A DNA stretch of 5,396 nt, taken from NCBI GenBank assembly GCA_964636895.1, contig CAZWUW010000119.1, positions 1-5,396 on the forward strand. The letters are read 5' to 3'. Under the pieces are notes generated by a model that saw only the letters and a list, made by a program, of their open reading frames with translations, was not told the origin of the DNA and did no database searches. A program made the position numbers and the translations under genes. Below, in pieces: positions 1 to 5,396 of this stretch; position 1 is the first letter of the stretch; every line of letters starts with the position of its first letter. The stretch is from CAZWUW01 sp964636895 (GTDB lineage: Bacteria > Bacillota > Thermincolia > Thermincolales > CAZWUW01).

Positions 1-1
1 G

Positions 2-3000
2 GCCCGGGGCGGGATCGTCGGTGCCGCCCTGGTAGTGGGCGGCGGTATCGCCGGGATGCAGTCGGCGCTAGATCTGGCTAATGGTGGTTACCTGGTGCAT
101 ATGGTGACCAATGAGTCCTCTATCGGCGGTAAAATGGCGCAGCTGGATAAAACCTTCCCCACCAATGAGTGTTCCATGTGCTTGCTGGGGCCCAAAATGA
201 CGGATGTTTTAAACCATCCTAACATACAGATGCACACCTGCACCAACCTGGAAAAAATTGACGGGGAGGCCGGCAATTTTACCGTGCAGCTCCGCAAGGC
301 ACCCCGCTATATAGATATTGACGAATGTACGGCTTGCGGTGATTGTGAACAAGTATGCCCGGTGAAGCAGCCGGACAGCTTTAATGAGGGCAAAGGTACC
401 CGCAAGGCGGTGCATAAACTATTCCCGCAGGCCGTGCCCAACAGGTATATGATTGAAAAGACCGGCGTATCCCCATGCCGCAACGCCTGTCCTTCGGGTA
501 TCAATGTCCACGGTTATGTGGCTCTGGCGGCACAGGGCAAATTTAAAGAGGCCTGGGAACTTATCCGGCAGGAAATTCCCTTTCCGGTGATCTGTGGCAC
601 GGTTTGTCATCATCCCTGTGAGTTGAGCTGTCAGCGCGGCAAGGTGGATGAACCGGTGGCCATTAGCCGCATTAAGCGGTTTGTCGGCAATTATATGCTG
701 GAACGGCCTGATGAAATAGATGTTGCAATACCCGAACAGCGCGATGACAGAATAGCTATCGTTGGTTCCGGCCCGGCCGGCCTGGCGGCAGCGTACCACC
801 TGGCCCGTCGGGGCTATCAGGTCACTGTGTTTGAAGCCCTGCCGGTGGTTGGTGGCATGATGCGGGTGGGGATTCCCGAATACCGGCTGCCTAAGCGCCT
901 GGTAGAGGCAGAAATTGATTTGATTAGGAACATGGGTGTAGAGATTAAAACCAACAGCCCTGTCGGCAGGGACCTGACTATTGATATGTTATTAGCCCAG
1001 GGTTACCGGGCAGTATTTCTGGGCATCGGTGCCCATGAACCGGAGAGGCTTGGTTTGCCGGGTGAAGACCTGGCCGGTGTACACCATGGTGTGGCCTTCC
1101 TGCGCCAGGTCAGTCTGGGCGGGCAAGTCCCGCTGGGCAAGCGGGTGGCGGTTATCGGCGGCGGCAACACGGCAATGGACTCAGCCCGTACGGCATTGCG
1201 GCTGGGGGCGGAAAAGGTGACCGTACTATACCGCCGGACAGCCGGCGATATGACGGCTTTGCCGGAAGAAGTGCATGAGGCCATGGAAGAAGGCATTGAT
1301 TTTATGTACCTGGTGGCCCCTAAAGCCATTCTTGGCGACGGTCAGCGGATGAACGCCCTCGAAATACTCCGGAATGAACTGAGCACCCCGGATGACTCCG
1401 GTCGCAGCCGACCGCAGGCCATCCCCGGCTCCGAATTTACCTTGCCTTTTGATAACGTGATTATTGCTATCAGCCAGGCTCCGGCGGCATCATTTTTTGC
1501 AGAAAATGATCATTCCGTAGAGCGGCAGGGCAGGAATATTAAGGTTGATCCCGTAACGCTGGGCACCAATAAGTCCGGTGTCTTTGCCGGCGGCGATGCT
1601 GTTACCGGGCCGGCTACCCTTATTGAAGCGGCAGCAGCCGGCAAGACTGCGGCGGAGTCCATCCACCGTTACCTGCAAGGCGAAGACCTTACTGCCGACC
1701 GGGAGCGCAAGTTTGATCTGCCATTGGTCGAAAAGACCCGGCAGGAATTAGCCCATGTTCCTCAAAAACCGCGGGTGGCCGCTGAAAAAATTGGCCTGGT
1801 GGAGAGAAAGCAGACCTTTCAGGAAGTTGTGCAGGCCTATACGGCGGAAATGGCTATGGCGGAAGCGGCCAGGTGTTTGGATTGCGGTGTATGCTGTGAG
1901 TGTCTGCAGTGTGAACTGGCTTGTAAGAAAAACGCCGTGCGGCCTAACGACCGGGAAGAAACCATAGTCTGCCGGGTGGGCGCAGTAATCCTGGCGCCGG
2001 GTTTTGACCTCTATGATGCCCGGCTGAAAGGCGAATACGGTTATGGATATTATGAGAATGTCTTGTCTTCCATGGACTTCGAACGGCTTTTGAGCTCTAC
2101 CGGCCCGGCGCAGGGACATGTGGTCAGGCCCTCCGACCACAAAGCGCCTAAAAAGATAGCTTTTATTCAGTGTGTCGGCTCCCGGGATTGCCATAAGGGT
2201 GCGGAGTATTGTTCGTCCATTTGCTGCATGTATTCAACCAAAGAAGCGATTATTGCCCGGGAACATGACCCGGATATTGAACCGGCAATTTTCTATTTGG
2301 ATATGCGTTCTTACGACAAGAATTTTGACAAATACGTCCGATCCGCTGTTGACAATGGTGTGCGCTACCTCCGGGCAATGATTTCGGCCGTAAAAGAAAA
2401 CCCGGTGAACAAGAATCTGATTATCAAGTACGTTAAAGACGGTGAACTGACCAGTGAAGAATTTGACATGGTGGTACTGGCGGTTGGGGTAAGACCTCCC
2501 GGGGATGCCGGCCACCTGGCCGGTGCAACCGGTATCCGGTTGAACGAATATGGTTTTGCCTGGACGCATTCATTAGAACCAACGCGTAGCAGCCGCCCCG
2601 GTGTTTTTGTGGCCGGTGCCTTTCAGGGACCCCGGGACATTCCGGAGACGGTAATGAATGCCAGTGCGGCGGCAGCCGCAGCAGCAGGCATAATGGCTCC
2701 GGCTCGGGGACAGTTGATCCGGCCCCGCCATTACCCGCCGGAGCGGGATATCACCGGTGAAAAACCCAGGCTTGGGGTTTTCATTTGCCGGTGTGGGATA
2801 AATATAGCTGCCGTGGTGGATGTGCCGGCTGTATTGGAATTTGCCCGCAGCTTGCCTGGTGTGGCATTTGCCGAGGAAAACCTGTACACCTGTTCCCAGG
2901 ATACAATTAACATGATCAAAGAAAAAATCCATGAGCACAACCTCAACCGGGTACTGGTAGCGTCCTGCACCATCCGCACGCACCAGAATCTGTTCCGGGA

Positions 3001-4456
3001 AGCCCTCCGGGAAGCCGGGTTAAATCAGTTCCTCTTTGAAATGGCCAATATCCGCGACCAGTGTTCCTGGGTGCACCGGGAATACCCGGCGGCAGCAACG
3101 GAAAAGGCGCAGGACCTGGTGCGGATGGGGGTATACAAAGCCGCTGCCCATGAGCCTTTACACCTGCATCCGGTGCCGGTGGTGGCCAAAGCTTTGGTAA
3201 TCGGCGGCGGTATCGCCGGCATGACCGCGGCCCTATGCCTGGCTGAACAGGGGTTTTCGTCTTATCTGGTGGAAAAAAGTGCGGTGCTGGGCGGTAACTT
3301 ACATAACCTCTACACTACATTGGAAGGCGATAACCTGCAGGGTTTTTTGCAGCAGACCATTGACCGGGTACGGAACAACCCGCTGATAGAGCTTTATACC
3401 AATGCTGAAGTTGAAGATTTTGCCGGCCATCAGGGCCATTTTACCACTACGGTGGCACAGGCCAAGGCTGAAGGAAGTCCGGTGCGCAGAACATTCCAGG
3501 TGGAGCATGGCGTGGTCATTGTGGCCACCGGCGGACGGGAACAGTCGCCTGATGACAGATATGACCTGACTGCAAGTCCGCGCATTATTAACCTGAGCGA
3601 CCTGGAGCGCCGGCTGGCCCATAATGAGATAAATCCCCGCCGGATCCGGCAAATAGTCTTTATTCAATGTGCTTCCGCCGGAGATGAGGAGATACTTAAA
3701 TATTGCAGCCGCACCTGCTGCGGCCAGACGCTGAAAAATGCTATTGCCGTGAAGGAAGGGAACCCGGCCGCTCAGGTATATGTCCTGTACCGTGACATGC
3801 GCACTTACGGTTTCAGCGAGAATTATTATAAAAAGGCCCGGGAACTGGGGATTGTTTTCATCCATTACACCGGTTCCGCCCGGCCCGAAGTAAAGGTAAG
3901 CGCTGCCGGTGATGTGACCATGGCGGTAAATGACCCTGATTCCGGGCAGGTCCTGCATCTGCAGCCGGATGTGCTGGCCCTGGCTGCCGGTACCGGGCCG
4001 GCAGATAACATTGGAAAACTGGCTACCATGTTCAAGGTGCACCTCAATGAAGACGGCTTTTTGGTGGAGACTCACGCCAAACTTGGCCCAATGGACTTTC
4101 CGTCCGCCGGACTATTCCTGTGCGGTGCGGCCCATGCCCCTAAAACAGTAGCTGAAAGCATTTTTCAGGCCCAGGGGGCAGTTGCCAGAGCCTGCACTAT
4201 TCTGTCCCAATCCCATCTAATGGTGGGCGGAGTGGTGGCCGCTATGGTTAAACCGGAAAGCTGTGCGGCCTGCCTTACCTGTCTCCGGGTTTGTCCTTAC
4301 AGTGTACCGAAGATTAAAAAGGACATGGTGGCAGAAATTGACCCGGTGCAATGCCACGGCTGCGGCACCTGTGTCGGAGAGTGTCCGGGGAAGGCCTTGC
4401 AGCTCATGCATTACCGGGATGACCAGATGCTTGCCAAGGTGGACGGAATTTATTAA
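2..4456 (+). CDS. hdrA: HdrA-type electron-bifurcating flavoprotein fused to a GltD/NfnB-like NAD(P)H oxidoreductase; 5'-partial
   Basis: Large cytoplasmic iron-sulfur flavoprotein, predicted to take electrons from NAD(P)H and distribute them through FAD and [4Fe-4S] centres to MvhD and HdrBC. The frame is open to the left edge. The GTG at 35 sits inside the FAD Rossmann strand (ALVVGGGIAGM), so the true start is upstream. Residues below count from that GTG. HdrA module 1a: GGGIAG at 2-7, C46-S-M-C49, ferredoxin half C98/C101/C104/C108. GltD-like unit (about 145-600): C148/C152, C187/C191/C195/C199, FAD motif GSGPAG 244-249, NAD(P) motif GGGNTA 375-380, YRR 399-401, GGD 519-521. Then a cysteine knot at 614-630, and module 1b with C713-x12-C726-x3-C730-C731. 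HdrA module 2 (about 910-1473): CRC at 918-920, C953, C978, C1010, GGGIAG 1057-1062, C1212/C1224/C1228/C1229, and ferredoxin C1410/1413/1416/1420 plus C1440/1443/1446/1450. Three FADs and up to about eight clusters are inferred. Family and architecture are near certain; the physiological electron partners are inferred from neighbours. Confidence 0.94.
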   Translation, partial: ARGGIVGAALVVGGGIAGMQSALDLANGGYLVHMVTNESSIGGKMAQLDKTFPTNECSMCLLGPKMTDVLNHPNIQMHTCTNLEKIDGEAGNFTVQLRKAPRYIDIDECTACGDCEQVCPVKQPDSFNEGKGTRKAVHKLFPQAVPNRYMIEKTGVSPCRNACPSGINVHGYVALAAQGKFKEAWELIRQEIPFPVICGTVCHHPCELSCQRGKVDEPVAISRIKRFVGNYMLERPDEIDVAIPEQRDDRIAIVGSGPAGLAAAYHLARRGYQVTVFEALPVVGGMMRVGIPEYRLPKRLVEAEIDLIRNMGVEIKTNSPVGRDLTIDMLLAQGYRAVFLGIGAHEPERLGLPGEDLAGVHHGVAFLRQVSLGGQVPLGKRVAVIGGGNTAMDSARTALRLGAEKVTVLYRRTAGDMTALPEEVHEAMEEGIDFMYLVAPKAILGDGQRMNALEILRNELSTPDDSGRSRPQAIPGSEFTLPFDNVIIAISQAPAASFFAENDHSVERQGRNIKVDPVTLGTNKSGVFAGGDAVTGPATLIEAAAAGKTAAESIHRYLQGEDLTADRERKFDLPLVEKTRQELAHVPQKPRVAAEKIGLVERKQTFQEVVQAYTAEMAMAEAARCLDCGVCCECLQCELACKKNAVRPNDREETIVCRVGAVILAPGFDLYDARLKGEYGYGYYENVLSSMDFERLLSSTGPAQGHVVRPSDHKAPKKIAFIQCVGSRDCHKGAEYCSSICCMYSTKEAIIAREHDPDIEPAIFYLDMRSYDKNFDKYVRSAVDNGVRYLRAMISAVKENPVNKNLIIKYVKDGELTSEEFDMVVLAVGVRPPGDAGHLAGATGIRLNEYGFAWTHSLEPTRSSRPGVFVAGAFQGPRDIPETVMNASAAAAAAAGIMAPARGQLIRPRHYPPERDITGEKPRLGVFICRCGINIAAVVDVPAVLEFARSLPGVAFAEENLYTCSQDTINMIKEKIHEHNLNRVLVASCTIRTHQNLFREALREAGLNQFLFEMANIRDQCSWVHREYPAAATEKAQDLVRMGVYKAAAHEPLHLHPVPVVAKALVIGGGIAGMTAALCLAEQGFSSYLVEKSAVLGGNLHNLYTTLEGDNLQGFLQQTIDRVRNNPLIELYTNAEVEDFAGHQGHFTTTVAQAKAEGSPVRRTFQVEHGVVIVATGGREQSPDDRYDLTASPRIINLSDLERRLAHNEINPRRIRQIVFIQCASAGDEEILKYCSRTCCGQTLKNAIAVKEGNPAAQVYVLYRDMRTYGFSENYYKKARELGIVFIHYTGSARPEVKVSAAGDVTMAVNDPDSGQVLHLQPDVLALAAGTGPADNIGKLATMFKVHLNEDGFLVETHAKLGPMDFPSAGLFLCGAAHAPKTVAESIFQAQGAVARACTILSQSHLMVGGVVAAMVKPESCAACLTCLRVCPYSVPKIKKDMVAEIDPVQCHGCGTCVGECPGKALQLMHYRDDQMLAKVDGIY
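38..54 (+). repeat. 17-bp exact repeat encoding the FAD Rossmann motif, copy 1
   Basis: GGCGGCGGTATCGCCGG occurs here and again at 3203-3219, in the same reading frame, encoding GGGIAG in the first and second HdrA modules. It reflects the duplicated module and selection on the FAD dinucleotide-binding motif, not a mobile element. Whether the identity at DNA level is retained ancestry, recombination or shared codon preference cannot be told from one pair. Confidence 0.6.
3203..3219 (+). repeat. 17-bp exact repeat encoding the FAD Rossmann motif, copy 2
   Basis: Second copy of the 17-base match at 38-54, encoding GGGIAG (residues 1057-1062 counted from the GTG at 35) of the second HdrA module. 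The flanking bases diverge quickly: ALVVGGGIAGMQSALDLA in copy 1 against ALVIGGGIAGMTAALCLA in copy 2. Confidence 0.6.
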
Positions 4457-4463
4457 AGGGGGG
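4456..4463 (+). promoter_or_regulatory. Ribosome binding site of mvhD
   Basis: A purine run (AAGGGGGG) starts on the last base of the hdrA stop codon and lies six bases before the ATG at 4470. It decides the mvhD start: the reading frame is open further upstream to 4263, but that part overlaps the hdrA C-terminal ferredoxin and makes no recognisable protein. The overlap of stop codon and ribosome site suggests coupled translation of hdrA and mvhD. Confidence 0.8.
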
Positions 4464-4469
4464 TCAAAT

Positions 4470-5018
4470 ATGGAAGGTTTCCAGCCGAAAATAGTTGCTT
4501 TTTGCTGCTACTATTGTGCATATTCCGCCGCTGACCTGGCCGGCTCCATGCGGCTGCAATACCCGCCCACCATAAGGATGATTGAACAGCCCTGTTCCGG
4601 GCGCATTGATATCCAACTCATTTTGCGGGCCTTTGAAGACGGGGCTGACGGGGTATATGTGGCCGGCTGCCTGGAAGGGGACTGCCATTTCCTTAAAGGC
4701 AATTACCGGGCCAGGAAACGGGTGGCTCAGGCTAAGAAAATCCTTGACGATGTTGGGCTGGGCGGTGCGCGGGTGGAAATGTATAACCTCTCGGGTTCTA
4801 TGGGGCCCCGTTTTGCGGAAGTGGCCCAAGAGTTTACTGAACGAATCAAACAACTGGGGCCCACTCCCGTCAAAGCCGGGCACCGGCAGGCCGGTGCAGA
4901 GCCGGCGCCGGAACCGGTAAGTCAGGAATCCGTGCCGGCACCGCCAAATCAGGAATCGGCGCCAGAGCCGGAGCCGGTAGATGCAGCAAAAAAGCCGATG
5001 ATTCAACTTGCTAACTAA
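4470..5018 (+). CDS. mvhD: MvhD/FlpD-type [2Fe-2S] electron-transfer subunit with a Pro/Glu/Ala-rich tail
   Basis: Small soluble iron-sulfur adaptor, 182 residues. In methanogens MvhD (FlpD family) carries electrons from a hydrogenase or formate dehydrogenase to HdrA. Next to metV it most likely links HdrA to the methylenetetrahydrofolate reductase. The core (about 1-130) has the family cysteines C12/C13/C16, C42 in PCSGR, C67 in VAGC and C72 in GDCH, followed by FLKGN. These are the expected [2Fe-2S] ligand region. The family is usually about 130-150 residues, so residues from about 136 on are an extension. It is low-complexity, rich in Pro, Glu and Ala, with three nine-residue repeats at 144-170, and ends in a short KKPMIQLAN stretch. 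The gene follows hdrA by 13 bases, in the same operon. The start at 4470 is supported by its ribosome site and by the normal N-terminus of the family. Family assignment is very secure; the partner assignment is from context. Confidence 0.94.
   Translation: MEGFQPKIVAFCCYYCAYSAADLAGSMRLQYPPTIRMIEQPCSGRIDIQLILRAFEDGADGVYVAGCLEGDCHFLKGNYRARKRVAQAKKILDDVGLGGARVEMYNLSGSMGPRFAEVAQEFTERIKQLGPTPVKAGHRQAGAEPAPEPVSQESVPAPPNQESAPEPEPVDAAKKPMIQLAN
4899..4979 (+). repeat. Three imperfect 27-bp tandem repeats in the 3' end of mvhD
   Basis: The tail of MvhD reads as three in-frame nine-residue units: EPAPEPVSQ, ESVPAPPNQ and ESAPEPEPV. At DNA level the clearest copy is TCAGGAATC at 4922-4930 and again at 4949-4957, exactly 27 bases apart, with similar flanks. 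The unit is a multiple of three, so copy number could change without a frameshift. The region is probably disordered and acidic, a linker or tether rather than a folded domain. Confidence 0.72.
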
Positions 5019-5027
5019 AATGTAGAA

Positions 5028-5034
5028 AGAGGTG
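5028..5034 (+). promoter_or_regulatory. Ribosome binding site of metV
   Basis: AGAGGTG lies six bases before the ATG at 5041, within the 22-base gap after mvhD. It is close to the canonical Shine-Dalgarno sequence and fixes the metV start. No promoter or terminator fits in the gap, so metV is read on the same transcript as mvhD. Confidence 0.78.
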
Positions 5035-5040
5035 AACCTT

Positions 5041-5396
5041 ATGATCGTTGCTCAGGCAAAACCTTTTGCAGCTATAGCAAATATGGTGGCAAATTGCAGC
5101 AATGTACTAATTGTAGGCTGCAACGAATGTGTCACCGTCTGCCTGGCCGGGGGGGAGAAGGAAGTAGGCCTGCTGGCCGCCTCTTTAAGACTTCTCCGCA
5201 AACAGGGCGACCGGCCTGTGGAGACTGTTGAAGAAACACTTACCCGGCAATGTGAATGGGAGTACCTGGCTGAACTGGAAAAAAAGGCGGCCGGAGCAGA
5301 CTGTATTATTTCCATGGCCTGTGGGGTAGGAGTCCAGTTTGTGGCTGAAAAATTTCCGGACAAATGGGTTATCCCGACATTGGACACCACTTTTGC
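5041..5396 (+). CDS. metV: MetV, small iron-sulfur partner of methylenetetrahydrofolate reductase; 3'-partial
   Basis: MetV-type protein (MTHFR C-terminal-like family). In acetogens it forms a complex with MetF and passes electrons to the MetF flavin for reduction of 5,10-methylene-THF to 5-methyl-THF in the Wood-Ljungdahl methyl branch. The 118 residues visible include the signature VGCNECVTVCLAGGEKEV with C27, C30 and C34, preceded by C19, then C71, C88 and C94 (MACGVGVQ). These cysteines fit an iron-sulfur or metal site. The window ends at LDTTF, so roughly the last third to half of a typical protein of about 200 residues is missing. It follows mvhD by 22 bases. The placement next to mvhD and hdrA marks the MetFV-HdrABC-MvhD type of reductase rather than the simple NADH-dependent or the RnfC2-linked type. 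I expect metF next, which cannot be checked here. Confidence 0.88.
   Translation, partial: MIVAQAKPFAAIANMVANCSNVLIVGCNECVTVCLAGGEKEVGLLAASLRLLRKQGDRPVETVEETLTRQCEWEYLAELEKKAAGADCIISMACGVGVQFVAEKFPDKWVIPTLDTTF

Noticed and set aside
35..37. GTG at 35 as the start codon of hdrA
   Set aside because: It falls inside the first beta strand of the FAD fold, and the frame is open to the window edge with matching sequence (GAALV before VGGG). The true start is upstream.
2656..2692. Alanine run (seven Ala codons) as a microsatellite
   Set aside because: Mixed GCG/GCA/GCC codons encode a helix that is normally alanine-rich after the GAFQGP motif of HdrA-like flavoproteins.
3299..4075. 258-codon open frame on the minus strand
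   Set aside because: It is antisense to the second HdrA module, has no recognisable domain or ribosome site, and the plus-strand protein over the same bases is clearly conserved.
4263..4469. N-terminal extension of the mvhD frame upstream of 4470
   Set aside because: It overlaps the hdrA C-terminal ferredoxin in another frame. The ATG at 4470 has a good ribosome site and gives the standard family N-terminus.
4457..4469. Terminator or promoter between hdrA and mvhD
   Set aside because: The gap is only 13 bases and is filled by the ribosome binding site.
4464..5006. 180-codon open frame on the minus strand opposite mvhD
   Set aside because: It is a GC-rich antisense shadow of mvhD with no family features.
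5279..5285. Run of seven A bases in metV as a frameshift site
   Set aside because: It reads as ordinary Glu-Lys-Lys codons, the frame is intact on both sides, and there is no obvious stimulatory hairpin or alternative product.

Overview
This window lies inside an operon for a flavin-based, Hdr-linked methylenetetrahydrofolate reductase. Three genes are read in the same direction with almost no space between them: a very large HdrA-type flavoprotein (5' end outside the window), mvhD (complete) and metV (3' end outside the window). The set and order hdrA-mvhD-metV match what I recall of the hdrCBA-mvhD-metV-metF cluster of the acetogen Moorella thermoacetica. I therefore expect hdrB/hdrC just upstream and metF just downstream, but neither can be seen here. 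The gene content (Wood-Ljungdahl methyl branch), strong purine-rich ribosome binding sites and moderately high GC suggest an anaerobic, probably acetogenic or sulfate-reducing Firmicute (Clostridia or Negativicutes). The sequence alone does not fix the genus.

Layout: 2-4456 is hdrA, open at the left edge. It encodes a multi-module protein: the first half of an HdrA module with one half of a ferredoxin, a complete GltD/NfnB-like NAD(P)H:flavin unit, the other ferredoxin half and the rest of the first HdrA module, then a second HdrA module ending in a two-cluster ferredoxin. After 13 bases comes mvhD (4470-5018), the [2Fe-2S] adaptor, with an unusual Pro/Glu/Ala-rich C-terminal tail built from nine-residue repeats. 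After 22 more bases comes metV (5041 to the edge), the small cysteine-rich partner of MetF. No RNA gene, terminator, mobile element, CRISPR array or internal promoter was recognised, and coding sequence fills nearly the whole window.

How they probably work together (inference from known complexes): NAD(P)H gives electrons to the flavin of the GltD-like unit. HdrA-type FAD splits or merges electron pairs and passes them through its iron-sulfur chain. MvhD relays electrons between HdrA and the partner enzyme, here MetV/MetF, which reduces methylene-THF to methyl-THF. The system is not new as a class. The points worth a second look are the split ferredoxin with an extra cysteine, the tandem HdrA modules with complementary cluster loss, and the repeat tail on MvhD.
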